Notes: generated from the letters alone by a model not told the origin. A stretch of DNA of 64,000 bases from Paludibacteraceae bacterium (GCA_017550335.1 JAFZPM010000032.1:186001-250000); one strand, 5' to 3'. Counted from the stretch's first letter, positions 33,436 to 42,519 are shown. Translations and numbers: made by a program.

Positions 33436-34611
33436 TTAATGATGAAAGAGGCGGACATGGGTGAAGGCCATCGCCATCCCATATTTGTCGCACGTCTCGA
33501 TGACATTATCGTCACGGACGGAACCGCCCGGCTGTGCGATGAAACGCACGCCGCTCTTGTGGGCGCGCTCGATGTTGTCACCAAACGGGAAGAACGCATC
33601 GGAGCCCAGCGCCACATTGTCCAACTTCGTCAGCCAAGCCTTCTTCTCCTCGCGGGTGATCGGCTCAGGCTTTTCCGTGAAGAACTGCTCCCACATGCCA
33701 TCCGCCAGCACATCCTCGTAATCGTCGGAGATGTAGACATCGATGGTGTTGTCGCGGTCCGCGCGGCGGATTCCCTCCTTGAATGGAAGGGACATCACCT
33801 TCGGATGTTGACGGAGGAACCAGATATCTGCCTTGTTGCCAGCCAAACGGGTGCAATGGATACGAGACTGCTGTCCCGCACCGATTCCGATGGCCTGTCC
33901 ATCCTTCGCGTAGCATACGGAGTTGGACTGCGTGTACTTCAGCGTGATGAGAGCGATGAGAAGGTCGCGTTTCGCCTCTTCAGTGAAGGAATTCACCTTG
34001 GTAGGGAACTCCGTGAACAAGGATTCGTCGAGCTTCACCTCGTTCCTGCCCTGCTCGAATGTCACACCAAAAACCTGTTTCCTCTCAATCGGATCAGGCT
34101 TATAGGATGGATCGATCTGAATCACGTTATAAGTACCCTTGCGCTTGTTCTTCAGGATCTCCAACGCACGGTCCGAATACCCTGGGGCGATCACACCATC
34201 CGACACCTCGCGGTTGATCAGGAAAGCCGTCTCCTCGTCACACTCGTCAGACAACGCTATGAAATCACCATATGAAGACATACGGTCCGCACCCCTGGCG
34301 CGCGCATAGGCGGTAGCCAAAGGAGAGAGCTTCGCGTCCGCCACGAAATAGATCTTCTTCAGCGTCTCCGACATCTCCACCGCGACAGCGGCACCCGCCG
34401 GACTAACATGCTTGAAGGAAGCCGCAGCGGGTAGCCCCGTGGCCTCCTTCAACTCCTTCACCAACTGCCAGCTGTTAAAGGCATCCAGGAAATTGATATA
34501 ACCCGGACGACCGTTTAAGACGCGGATCGGTAACTCGCCATTCTCCATGTAGATACGGGATGGCTTCTGGTTGGGATTACACCCATACTTCAATTCTAAT
34601 TCTTTCGCCAT
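33436..34611 (-). CDS. Stand-alone AICAR transformylase (PurH C-domain type)
   Basis: The 391-residue product matches the formyltransferase half of PurH, which transfers a formyl group from 10-formyl-THF to AICAR near the end of purine synthesis: KYGCNPNQKPSRIY at the start, FKHVSPAGAAV near residue 66 (the Lys-His catalytic pair), LSDECDEETAFLI, KYTQSNSVCYAKDGQAIGIG and the C-terminal DAFFPFGDNIE and RFIAQPGGSVRDD. The IMP cyclohydrolase half (about 200 residues) that is fused in ordinary PurH is missing. From memory, many Bacteroidales carry this as a second gene besides normal purH, so it may be a paralogue with a related job. It has a strong terminator. Confidence 0.9.
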   Translation of the reverse strand: MAKELELKYGCNPNQKPSRIYMENGELPIRVLNGRPGYINFLDAFNSWQLVKELKEATGLPAAASFKHVSPAGAAVAVEMSETLKKIYFVADAKLSPLATAYARARGADRMSSYGDFIALSDECDEETAFLINREVSDGVIAPGYSDRALEILKNKRKGTYNVIQIDPSYKPDPIERKQVFGVTFEQGRNEVKLDESLFTEFPTKVNSFTEEAKRDLLIALITLKYTQSNSVCYAKDGQAIGIGAGQQSRIHCTRLAGNKADIWFLRQHPKVMSLPFKEGIRRADRDNTIDVYISDDYEDVLADGMWEQFFTEKPEPITREEKKAWLTKLDNVALGSDAFFPFGDNIERAHKSGVRFIAQPGGSVRDDNVIETCDKYGMAMAFTHVRLFHH

Positions 34612-34634
34612 TGTTTAGCCAATTATTTAAAACC

Positions 34635-34656
34635 GGGGAGACGTTGAGACCTCCCC
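34635..34656 (-). terminator. Possible terminator of the lipoprotein gene
   Basis: Minus strand stem GGGGAG / CTCCCC with a 10-base loop followed by GGTTTTAAA, 10 bases after the stop at 34666. The T-run is short. Confidence 0.45.
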
Positions 34657-34665
34657 ATCAATCAT

Positions 34666-35115
34666 TTATCTTTCGTAGTGCTCCTCCACCCTACGGTCTA
34701 TCCTATATCCCCACTCATCCACATATGAATCGTAGTAGACGAGGGTCAAAGACCAGTCGGAGATGTAGTCGATGTCATAGTACCACTCTCCGTCACGGGT
34801 AGAGATGCGCAACTCGCCGCCGTGGCAATCCCAGACTCCATGATCCCAGTCCGAATAGATACGTCCGAAGCGGGAGACGAAGGTGCTCTTTATCGACAGA
34901 TCACCGTCATAATGGAAGCGGAGGGAAAGCTCCTCACCCGCATAATCCGTATAGACTGCGCCACCAGGCACTTCATCATGATAGACCGTTTTGGTCCAAT
35001 GCCACGGATCCCCTACCAGAAGATCCTCGTCACGCTCATTGTCATAGTATCCAACGCATGAACACATTGCCATGAGAGGAAGGGCAAATATGAGTTTGTA
35101 CAATATATTTTTCAT
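34666..35115 (-). CDS. Small uncharacterised lipoprotein
   Basis: The 149-residue product (start MKNILYKLIFALPLMAMCSC at 35115; an upstream in-frame ATG four codons earlier is less likely) has a lipobox with Cys at 20 and a Tyr/Asp/Trp-rich mature part of short strands (LSLRFHYDGDLSIKSTF, GELRISTRDGEWYYDIDY, SLTLVYYDSYVDEWGY). This recalls small lipocalin-like or beta-barrel lipoproteins of Bacteroidales, but I do not recognise a named family. It lies between the AICAR transformylase gene and the PagL-like gene, all on the minus strand. Confidence 0.7.
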   Translation of the reverse strand: MKNILYKLIFALPLMAMCSCVGYYDNERDEDLLVGDPWHWTKTVYHDEVPGGAVYTDYAGEELSLRFHYDGDLSIKSTFVSRFGRIYSDWDHGVWDCHGGELRISTRDGEWYYDIDYISDWSLTLVYYDSYVDEWGYRIDRRVEEHYER

Positions 35116-35264
35116 GACTCGTAACAATTAGTAGGTGAATTAATCACTCACAAAATTATGAATCATGCGGACATATCCATACGCAATCGACCAAACGCCC
35201 GAAATCATGGACGAACCGTCCCGTCAGGCACAAATCCGAGGTCCAACGCCCCCCTCAGACCGCC

Positions 35265-36629
35265 TCATTCGGTCGCCGGAAGAGGTTGTTGGATGGGTTG
35301 AAGATCCTCCCCCTGAGGCATAGGATGAGATCCGAACATGCACGTCGCGACATATTTCCTCCGCAACGGCTTGCCTGTGAAAGTATATCCGAGGCTCCAT
35401 GCGATGAATTGCGCCTTCGTCAGATAAGTGGCACGCACGCCAATGCTACCGAAGACCGGTCCACGAGGTTGGACCTTCACGCCAAGCACTTCATAGAAGC
35501 GGGTCACTTCCTTATCACCTTGCACGAAATCATATCCGACATTCAGGAAGAAGGAAAAGCCATACATGACCAACTCATTCTTCACGGAGACGCCGAAATT
35601 GAAACGTTCCTTCCGCTCGCCCAACCAGACACGCTCGTACATCCTTCCGTCGATCTCGTTCTCCACATAGTCCGCATGTGCCCCGACACTCTCATCGTAC
35701 ATGAGGTCAGCGCTCAATCCACAGCGATAGCGGTAAGAAAGCCTCAGCAACGGCGCATAGCTGAAAGCGAAGATAGGATGTCTGTACTGCACATACTGAG
35801 TCAGGAGGTTCGTACCCGTCCCGTCATAACACTTCTGGCGGAAAGAACGGGTAATGGAGACCTCATGCTCCAAGCGCAGAGGAACATACGGAGCACGCAA
35901 GGAAGAGTCCTTCCGTACCCTATTCTCCGAATCATTCATACGGTACATCAGCGCCATAGAGAAGGCATAGTTGTTCAACCCCTTATTCGGCACGGTGGTG
36001 GCCCCGTTGGAGAAATGAGTCAGGGAAGCCCCCACCTTCAAATCCACATGGCAAGGAAGGACAACCTTGAAATACGGGAAGAGAGAGACATGCGCCGTGT
36101 GCTTCCAACCGACCGAAATATTATCAGGATTAACAAACCGATCATAATGGTTCCAATGGGTGGAATAGCCGAAGTTCAGCTCATAGTTCAATTTCAGCCA
36201 ATCCGTCAGCTGCACGATCCGCGCGCCATACGTGCCATAAAAGGAGACCGGCTTGCCCAGACGATCGTCACGGAACCGGGGAAACGCCACACCCAAACCA
36301 TAATAGGGGTTCCGATACACCCGCGCCTGCCACTTGTCCGGACGCACGCCCCAATTGAACTGGACCGCCACGTCGGAAAAATGATGGATCTCCCGATCCT
36401 CCGAATACTCCCACTCCTGGGTGGAAAGGTCGAAATGGCCGCCGCGCACGAAAGGGTTGGTCGGGAACACACCCCCGACATCCATCCTCACTCCCCATGA
36501 CAACGGCAGCTTGGCTTCCTTCCCGACAGACAAGGAATCAGCCGCACACACGTCGACCGAAAGCGACGCCATACAGACGATAACCGCCAGTACACGAAAG
36601 GAGAAAATCATATCATGAAAGAACCTCAT
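35265..36629 (-). CDS. PagL-like lipid A deacylase-type outer membrane protein
   Basis: The product (454 residues from 36629) has a signal peptide (MRFFHDMIFSFRVLAVIVCM..., cut near VCA) and a beta-barrel body. Residues about 200-240 contain KVGASLTHFSNGATTVPNKGLN, the place where acyloxyacyl hydrolases of the PagL family carry the catalytic His-x-Ser(Asn) motif; PagL removes a 3-O-acyl chain from lipid A. The rest (about 240-454) is a second run of barrel-like strands not in PagL itself, so this is a longer, two-part version. The frame is open a further 32 codons to an ATG at 36725; a -7 box at 36750-36743 fits either start, so the exact N-terminus is uncertain. Confidence 0.75.
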   Translation of the reverse strand: MRFFHDMIFSFRVLAVIVCMASLSVDVCAADSLSVGKEAKLPLSWGVRMDVGGVFPTNPFVRGGHFDLSTQEWEYSEDREIHHFSDVAVQFNWGVRPDKWQARVYRNPYYGLGVAFPRFRDDRLGKPVSFYGTYGARIVQLTDWLKLNYELNFGYSTHWNHYDRFVNPDNISVGWKHTAHVSLFPYFKVVLPCHVDLKVGASLTHFSNGATTVPNKGLNNYAFSMALMYRMNDSENRVRKDSSLRAPYVPLRLEHEVSITRSFRQKCYDGTGTNLLTQYVQYRHPIFAFSYAPLLRLSYRYRCGLSADLMYDESVGAHADYVENEIDGRMYERVWLGERKERFNFGVSVKNELVMYGFSFFLNVGYDFVQGDKEVTRFYEVLGVKVQPRGPVFGSIGVRATYLTKAQFIAWSLGYTFTGKPLRRKYVATCMFGSHPMPQGEDLQPIQQPLPATE

Positions 36630-36742
36630 TCCCAACATATGTTCTTGAAGTGAAACCGTCAAAAAGACGTCCAACACCTGAATGAACACGACGACGGAAA
36701 CCCTCATCCGACAGACGGAACGCATCGCCGAAAAATCGTCCG

Positions 36743-36750
36743 CAAAAGTA
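36743..36750 (-). promoter_or_regulatory. -7 box for the PagL-like gene
   Basis: TACTTTTG on the minus strand. The nearest TTG (36779-36777) is 26 bp upstream, longer than usual. Confidence 0.5.
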
Positions 36751-36779
36751 CGAAAAACATGGCACTAGCACGAATCCAA

Positions 36780-36811
36780 TTTGCTTTTTTTTAAAATTCA
36801 AACTATTTTTG
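36780..36811 (+). promoter_or_regulatory. dsbD promoter
   Basis: TTTG (36780-36783), 20-bp spacer, TATTTTTG (36804-36811). The in-frame ATG at 36813 falls before the expected transcript start, so dsbD begins at 36834. Confidence 0.85.
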
Positions 36812-36833
36812 CATGAAACAAAAAAGAAAACAC

Positions 36834-38852
36834 ATGAAAAAAGCGATACTAATCATTTTTGCATTACTGACGACAAGCATCCTCAACGCACAAATAAAAA
36901 CGCCTGTCAAATGGAACATCACCTGCGGTGAGATAGACAACAACAACACGATAACCCTCACATTCAAAGCCAACATAGACGACGGCTGGCACATCTACGG
37001 CATGGAGATGCCTTCGGAGGGTCCTGTTCCTACCAGCTTCAACTTCACGCTCAAAAAGGGGGCCACACCAATCGGGTCCACGACAGCGAACAAGAAGACG
37101 AAGTGCAAAATGGACGCCTTATACGGCATGGAACTCTGCGAATACAGCGGAGAGGTCACCTTCCAACAAAAAATGAAGGTCTCCAAGGAGAACGGATACA
37201 AAATCGCCGGATACGTGGGATACCTAGCCTGCGACAACACCACCTGTCTTTCCCCGACAAAAGAGGAATTCTCCTTCAAGAAAGAAGGGCAAAAAGAAGA
37301 GGCAGCTACAGAACAAACGGACACCGCCTCAGCAGCCCCTACCTCACCCGAGCCTACGCAATCCGCTAACGCAAGCATGGAAAACGACACGTGGAAACCT
37401 GTGATTGACCAGATGAACTCCAACGGAACCGACGGAGAATCCAAGAGCCAATCACTATTGGGCATCTTCTTCTTGGGTTTTCTCGGTGGCCTATTAGCCG
37501 TCCTCACCCCTTGCGTATGGCCGATCATCCCCACGACGGTCAGCATATTCATGAAACAGGACGGAGACGAGCGGAAAGGGAAAATAAGAGCGCTCCTCTT
37601 CGGAGCATCCATCATCCTCATCTATGTGGGATTGGGCATCATACTCACGTTACTGTTCGGAGCCAACGTGCTCAACGACATAGCCACGGGCGCCTTCATC
37701 AACATCATCCTATTCATCCTGCTTGTCGTATTCGCGATCGCCTTCTTCGGAGGATTCGAGCTCTCCCTGCCAGCCTCCTGGAGCACAAAGCTAGAGAACA
37801 AGGCGGATGAAAGCACTGGCATCGTCAGCATCCTCTTCATGGCATTGACCCTTGTGATCGTATCCTTCTCCTGCACAGGTCCGCTGATCGGAACACTCCT
37901 GGTGGACGTCTCCTCAGGTCATAGCATCCTGCCCCCTGTGATAGGCATGTTAGGATTCTCCATCGCACTCGCCGTGCCATTCACCATCTTCGCCTTCTTC
38001 CCAAGTCTGGTGAAGAAAAGACCTAAATCAGGAAGCTGGTTGAACACCACCAAGGTGCTCTTAGGCTTCTTCGAACTCGCCTTCGCATTCAAATTCCTCT
38101 CCGTGGCCGACATGTCTTACGGATGGGGCATCCTCAGCAGGGAGACATTCCTCTGCATATGGATCGTCATCTTCGCCATGGCAGGACTCTATATCTTAGG
38201 GAAGATTCGTTTCAAAGACGAGGAGCCATTAGAGGGAATATCGGTATGGAGACTATTCGGAGGTGGAGCCGCATTGGCCTTCGCCCTCTATCTGGTCCCA
38301 GGATTGTGGGGCGCGCCGCTCAAGGCCGTCAGCGCATTCACACCGCCGATCAAAACACAGGACTTTAACCTGCAGACAACGGAAGAGGCCCAATTCAACG
38401 ACTACGACGAAGCCATCGCATACGCCAAAGAGACGGGCAAACCTATCCTGGTAGACTTCACCGGCTACGGCTGCGTGAACTGCAGGAAGATGGAGACCGC
38501 CGTGTGGAACAAGCCTAAGGTGTCACAACTGATCGACGAGGAATTCATACTCGTCTCCTTGTTCGTGGACGACAAACGCAGACTGCCAGAGCCTATCACC
38601 CTCAAAAAGGGAGACAAGGAGACTGTCGTGAAGACCTACGGCGAGAAGTGGAGCTTCCTCGAAGAGTACAAATTCGGCGCCAACGCCCAGCCTTTCTACG
38701 TGATCCTCGACAAAAACGGGAATGCCTTAAGCGCACCTTCCGGATTCACGGAAGACGCGGACAAATTCACACATTTCCTCCAAGAGGGATTGGAGAAGCA
38801 CCGGACATCCACTTCCACACTACCCTTCACGATAAAAACAATAGGAGAATAA
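36834..38852 (+). CDS. dsbD: Thiol:disulfide interchange protein DsbD
   Basis: DsbD carries electrons from cytoplasmic thioredoxin across the inner membrane to keep periplasmic proteins reduced. The 672-residue product has: a signal peptide (MKKAILIIFALLTTSILNAQ); an N-terminal periplasmic domain (about 20-140) with paired Cys (GYLACDNTTCLSP); a CcdA-like membrane domain of eight segments (about 205-500) with Cys in LLAVLTPCVWPIIPT and VSFSCTGPLIG; and a C-terminal thioredoxin domain with the CxxC as FTGYGCVNCRKME near residue 544-556. The start at 36834 is set by the promoter at 36780-36811. It is followed by a nitroreductase gene on the same strand, 24 bases away. Confidence 0.95.
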   Translation: MKKAILIIFALLTTSILNAQIKTPVKWNITCGEIDNNNTITLTFKANIDDGWHIYGMEMPSEGPVPTSFNFTLKKGATPIGSTTANKKTKCKMDALYGMELCEYSGEVTFQQKMKVSKENGYKIAGYVGYLACDNTTCLSPTKEEFSFKKEGQKEEAATEQTDTASAAPTSPEPTQSANASMENDTWKPVIDQMNSNGTDGESKSQSLLGIFFLGFLGGLLAVLTPCVWPIIPTTVSIFMKQDGDERKGKIRALLFGASIILIYVGLGIILTLLFGANVLNDIATGAFINIILFILLVVFAIAFFGGFELSLPASWSTKLENKADESTGIVSILFMALTLVIVSFSCTGPLIGTLLVDVSSGHSILPPVIGMLGFSIALAVPFTIFAFFPSLVKKRPKSGSWLNTTKVLLGFFELAFAFKFLSVADMSYGWGILSRETFLCIWIVIFAMAGLYILGKIRFKDEEPLEGISVWRLFGGGAALAFALYLVPGLWGAPLKAVSAFTPPIKTQDFNLQTTEEAQFNDYDEAIAYAKETGKPILVDFTGYGCVNCRKMETAVWNKPKVSQLIDEEFILVSLFVDDKRRLPEPITLKKGDKETVVKTYGEKWSFLEEYKFGANAQPFYVILDKNGNALSAPSGFTEDADKFTHFLQEGLEKHRTSTSTLPFTIKTIGE

Positions 38853-38876
38853 TTCAGTAACAAACCGATACGCATT

Positions 38877-39617
38877 ATGACAGAAGATCTTTTGAAGAGA
38901 CGCTCCATCCGCAAATTCAAGGAGAACGACGTGCCAGACACGCTGCTCAATGAGTTGTTCACCGCCGCGTTCCAGTCCTCAACAACAGGCAACATGCAGT
39001 TGTACAGCGTCATCGTGACACGGGACAAGAGGAAGAAGGAGGAACTGGCGCCCGCCCACTTCAACCAACCCGCCTATGCGAACGCGCCTATCATCCTGAC
39101 CTTCTGCGCGGACTTCAACCGATTCACCCGATGGTGCGAACAAAGGAACGCCACACCAGGCTACGGCAACGCGGAATCTCTCATCTGCGCCATCCTCGAC
39201 ACCACCATCGCCGCCCAGACCTTCTGCGTGGCGGCGGAAAGGAAAGGTCTCGGAATATGCTACTTGGGCACCACCACCTACAACCCGAAAGAGATCGCCA
39301 AGGTGCTGAACCTTCCGAAACTGGTGGTCCCTATCGTGACGCTATCCGTGGGCTACCCGGATGAGAACCCGCCCGTGTCGGACCGACTGCCAATCGACGG
39401 AATCGTACACTACGAAACATACAAAGACTATACTCCTGAACGCATCGACGAAATATTCCAAGGGAAAGAAGCCTTGCAGGAAAACAAAAAATTCGTGAAG
39501 GAGAACGGCAAAGAGAACCTCGCGCAAGTCTTCACCGACGTGCGGTACTCGAAAAAGGACATGGAGTTCTTCTCCCAAAAACTGAGAGACTTCATCCGGG
39601 AGCAAGAATTTAGATAA
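38877..39617 (+). CDS. Nitroreductase-family flavoprotein
   Basis: The 246-residue product has the FMN-nitroreductase signature: RRSIRKFKENDVPDTLLNEL at the start (residues 8-27, phosphate-binding Arg/Ser), AAFQSSTTGNMQLYSVIV, and GLGICYLGTTTYNPKEIAKV near 128-150, with a C-terminal extension (about 180-246). It resembles the NfrA/Frp branch of NAD(P)H-dependent flavin or nitro-compound reductases; the natural substrate is not predictable. It begins 24 bases after dsbD and may be co-transcribed with it. The dispersed 3'-end repeat starts immediately after its stop. Confidence 0.88.
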   Translation: MTEDLLKRRSIRKFKENDVPDTLLNELFTAAFQSSTTGNMQLYSVIVTRDKRKKEELAPAHFNQPAYANAPIILTFCADFNRFTRWCEQRNATPGYGNAESLICAILDTTIAAQTFCVAAERKGLGICYLGTTTYNPKEIAKVLNLPKLVVPIVTLSVGYPDENPPVSDRLPIDGIVHYETYKDYTPERIDEIFQGKEALQENKKFVKENGKENLAQVFTDVRYSKKDMEFFSQKLRDFIREQEFR

Positions 39618-39680
39618 TTTTGAATTTTGAATTATGAAACGATAGTTCGACGAAGTCAATTTTGAAATTTGAACTATAAT
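39613..39680 (+). repeat. Dispersed 3'-end repeat, copy 2
   Basis: Begins at the nitroreductase stop: TTTGAATTATGAAACGATAG then the core GTTCGACGAAGTCAATTTTG, related to the copies after tsaD (17605) and mltG (54549, minus). In this copy ATAGTTC and GAACTAT could also pair. Confidence 0.65.
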
Positions 39681-39800
39681 TGTTGAGTTGAGAGGAGGGG
39701 ATTTGGGGAGAAAAATCAAGGCTTTTATGCAAAAATTTTTTCGTGTGAAAAATTTTTCGTAATATCGTGACCGAATTGTATATACAAAAAAACAAGGACT

Positions 39801-40076
39801 GTGAATACAAAAGAAATCATAGCGGAAATAAAAGCACGGCTACAAATCGATGCTGAGACTTCGGACTCGTTATTCAGAGGCTTTGCCGAAGCGCTTAAGA
39901 AAGAACTACTTGCCAACAATGTAGTATCACTACAAGGTTTTGGTTCGTTCGAGGCAAGACGGAAAGCGGAACGCATCTCCGTCAACCCCACGACGAAGAA
40001 AAGAATGCTGATTCCACCGAAACAGTCCATCGCATTCAAACCAAGCGGCACAATGAAAGAGAAATTTAATCAGTAG
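39801..40076 (+). CDS. HU/IHF-family DNA-binding protein
   Basis: The 91-residue product has the HU fold: N-terminal helices (NTKEIIAEIKARLQIDAETSDSLFRGF), the signature VVSLQGFGSFEARRKAERISVNPTTKK (residues about 42-68, entering the DNA-binding arm) and KQSIAFKPSGTMKEKF at the end. The start codon is GTG, which fits the typical HU start MNxKE. HU-type proteins bend DNA and organise the nucleoid. Nine bases separate it from the next gene, which also begins with an HU-like domain, so the pair is very probably one operon. Confidence 0.9.
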   Translation: MNTKEIIAEIKARLQIDAETSDSLFRGFAEALKKELLANNVVSLQGFGSFEARRKAERISVNPTTKKRMLIPPKQSIAFKPSGTMKEKFNQ

Positions 40077-40085
40077 TCCAATATC

Positions 40086-42383
40086 ATGAACAACAAAGTC
40101 ACACTACAAGATTTAGCGGACCAACTCTCCGCGATTTCCGGACAATCCAAAAAACTTTCCGAAGGTTTTCTACGAGCGCTCACTGAGATTGTGGAGGATG
40201 CGCTCGCCAAGGACGGCATCGCCAAAGTAAAAGGCATCGGAACATTCAAAATCGTTGCGATCGAAGAAAGGAAAAGTGTTAGCGTGACAGACGGTAGCGC
40301 GGTTATCATCCCTGCCCATAAAAAGATCACATTCACACCCGAAAAGGAACTCAAGGAGGCGGTGAACAAGCCATACGAAGGCCTGGAGACCTACGTGCTT
40401 CCTAGCGACGGACCGGTAGACGGACCATACATCGACGAGGACGACGAAGATGGGGATGACCTGACATCCGCAACGGACTACACAACCACCCCTGTGGAAA
40501 CTAGCACATGGACAAGTTCCTCCATCACTAGCAACACCGCAAGCGAACCAACCGTGGCGCAGACCCCGGCCCCTACCATCGAAGCGAGAACGGAGACACC
40601 GCAGGCATCCCAGCCAGTATCCTCTCCAAGCCCGGCAGAGCCAGTCTCACCATCGTACAACTACACTTCAAACGCATATCCGACTTCAGGTGCGGGCACT
40701 CCGCCAGCTGAGGCAAACATAACATCCAACAACGCAACGGAGACGGTTAGCGTACAATCTCCTATCCAGGGGACCACTACCCCACCCGCGTACGAGCCTA
40801 CTCCAGATCCTGAACCGATAATCACAAGCACCGCCACACCAACGCCAGAGGCTCCGATAGCCAATAAGCCAGTGACGGAGACTTGCGCCCCTGTAGGTCA
40901 CACACCTGCCGAGGAGATCAAACAGACAGCGGAGAGCTCTACCCCAAGAGAGGAGACTCCGCAGACAACCTCCACACCAAACGTGGAGACACCACAGGCC
41001 ACAGCCTATACAAGCCCGAATGTGGAGGCACCGCAGGCTACCACAACCTCCACACCAAACGTGGAGACGCCACAGGCCACAGCCTATACAAGTCCGAATG
41101 TGGAAACACCGCAGGCTACCACAACCTCCACACCAAACGTGGAGACACCACAGGCCACAGCCTATACAAGCCCGAATGTGGAAACACCGCAGGCTACCAC
41201 AACCTCCACACCAAACGTGGAGACGCCACAGGCCACAGCCTATACAAGCCCGAATGTGGAGGCACCGCAGGCTGCAGCAACCTCCACACCAAACGTGGAG
41301 ACGCCACAGGCCACAGCCTATACAAGCCCGAATGTGGAAACACCGCAGGCTACAGCAACCTCCACACCAAACATGGAGACACCACAGGCTACAGCCTATA
41401 CAAGCCCGAATATGGAGACTCCGCAGGCTACAGCAAATCCGACCACCACTCCAAACGAGGAACCGGTGAAACAGGGAGAGTCAAACTCCACCCAAGAGCC
41501 GCAAGGAGGGTCAGAGCAACCAGCACAGTCCGAGGCGAAGGAGGAACCTATTCAGAACACCGCACCGACCGACAATACGGGAGAGGCAACGGACAAGAAA
41601 GAAGAGCCTACCACCGCAGCCAACGAACCTGCGGCACAAGCGGCCAGTTCAACGCAACAGGCGGCACAGGACGGGCAACCGCAGGCTGCAGCCACAGCAA
41701 CAACAGACGGTAACCACAGCGGGAAACACAAGCATCACAAGAAAAAAGAGCGCAACAAAGGCCTATTGGCAGTCATCATCATACTAGCACTGCTGATCAT
41801 CGCATGTCTAATCTATGCCCTACGGAGCAACAACGGCTTCGTCAACGGTCTGAGCGATCTCAAAGGAAAGGTCACAGGTCTATTCTCCGAAAGCCAACCC
41901 GTACCAGTCGTCGTGGACAGCGCCTTGACGGCAGAATCCATTTCCGAGGAGCAAGCCGAAGTGGACGAGTTCTTCGAGGAGAAAACAGAAGACATGTACG
42001 AGGCGGCACAGGCCGACCAGGAATTCCCCACAGAAGTGGAGACAGAACAAAACTGGGACTGGTTCGAGGAAGGCGTGAAGAAGTTCATCAAGAAAGAATA
42101 CCCGAAAATCAACTTCGAAGTCAAGGGAGAACCGATCATGGACACCATACGCAGAGGACAGACTCTCACCTCGATGTCACGCAAGTACTACAACGGTGTG
42201 AAGGACTTCTGGGTTTACATCTACCTCTACAACAAAGACGTGATCCGCCGTCCGGATGATGTTTCGGTCGGCACCCCGATCAAGATTCCTCAGTTGGACG
42301 AGTCCGTCATCGACCCGAACTCCTACGTGAGCATCAATGCGGCGAAAGACGTCAAAGAGAGCTATCTGAGACTCTTCAACTAA
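40086..42383 (+). CDS. HU-domain protein with repeat linker, one membrane span and C-terminal LysM-like domain
   Basis: The 765-residue product has an unusual layout. Residues 1-100 are HU-like (VTLQDLADQLSAISGQSKKL, AKVKGIGTFKIVAIEERKS, KKITFTPEKEL). Residues about 100-545 are a disordered-looking, acidic, Pro/Thr/Glu/Ala-rich linker with six near-identical 26-residue repeats at about 296-451. A basic run (GKHKHHKKKERNKG) precedes one membrane segment at about 558-580 (LLAVIIILALLIIACLIYAL), so by the positive-inside rule the HU part is cytoplasmic. The C-terminal region (about 680-740: DTIRRGQTLTSMSRKYYNGV, VGTPIKIPQLDE) resembles a LysM-type domain, which binds peptidoglycan. The simplest reading is a link between nucleoid and cell wall; this is inference. 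It follows the small HU gene by 9 bases and has its own terminator. Confidence 0.8.
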   Translation: MNNKVTLQDLADQLSAISGQSKKLSEGFLRALTEIVEDALAKDGIAKVKGIGTFKIVAIEERKSVSVTDGSAVIIPAHKKITFTPEKELKEAVNKPYEGLETYVLPSDGPVDGPYIDEDDEDGDDLTSATDYTTTPVETSTWTSSSITSNTASEPTVAQTPAPTIEARTETPQASQPVSSPSPAEPVSPSYNYTSNAYPTSGAGTPPAEANITSNNATETVSVQSPIQGTTTPPAYEPTPDPEPIITSTATPTPEAPIANKPVTETCAPVGHTPAEEIKQTAESSTPREETPQTTSTPNVETPQATAYTSPNVEAPQATTTSTPNVETPQATAYTSPNVETPQATTTSTPNVETPQATAYTSPNVETPQATTTSTPNVETPQATAYTSPNVEAPQAAATSTPNVETPQATAYTSPNVETPQATATSTPNMETPQATAYTSPNMETPQATANPTTTPNEEPVKQGESNSTQEPQGGSEQPAQSEAKEEPIQNTAPTDNTGEATDKKEEPTTAANEPAAQAASSTQQAAQDGQPQAAATATTDGNHSGKHKHHKKKERNKGLLAVIIILALLIIACLIYALRSNNGFVNGLSDLKGKVTGLFSESQPVPVVVDSALTAESISEEQAEVDEFFEEKTEDMYEAAQADQEFPTEVETEQNWDWFEEGVKKFIKKEYPKINFEVKGEPIMDTIRRGQTLTSMSRKYYNGVKDFWVYIYLYNKDVIRRPDDVSVGTPIKIPQLDESVIDPNSYVSINAAKDVKESYLRLFN
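40971..41438 (+). repeat. 78-bp tandem repeat, six units
   Basis: Six near-identical in-frame units start at 40971, 41049, 41127, 41205, 41283 and 41361, each exactly 78 bp and encoding 26 residues of the pattern STPNVETPQATAYTSPNVExP. Very low divergence suggests recent expansion, so unit number probably varies between strains. Confidence 0.9.
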
Positions 42384-42403
42384 AAGGGTACACATACAAA
42401 GAA

Positions 42404-42438
42404 GCCACTTGGAAAGATTTTTTCAGGTGGCTTTTTTC
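42404..42438 (+). terminator. Terminator of the HU/TM/LysM gene
   Basis: 8-bp stem GCCACTTG / CAGGTGGC followed by six T, 20 bases after the stop. Confidence 0.85.
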
Positions 42439-42519
42439 ATGAACAGACATGAAAAGTTAAAGCAATTTAAAAAATTTATAATTGTTATTAAACAAAGAAA
42501 AAGATAGCCTATTATTTTG

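Noticed and set aside
40971..41438. Regular repeats considered as a CRISPR array
   Set aside because: The units are adjacent, in-frame and without variable spacers, and encode a protein linker.
40883..41713. 276-residue plus-strand ORF inside the HU/TM/LysM gene
   Set aside because: Produced by the 78-bp repeats in another frame; the main frame has clear domains at both ends.
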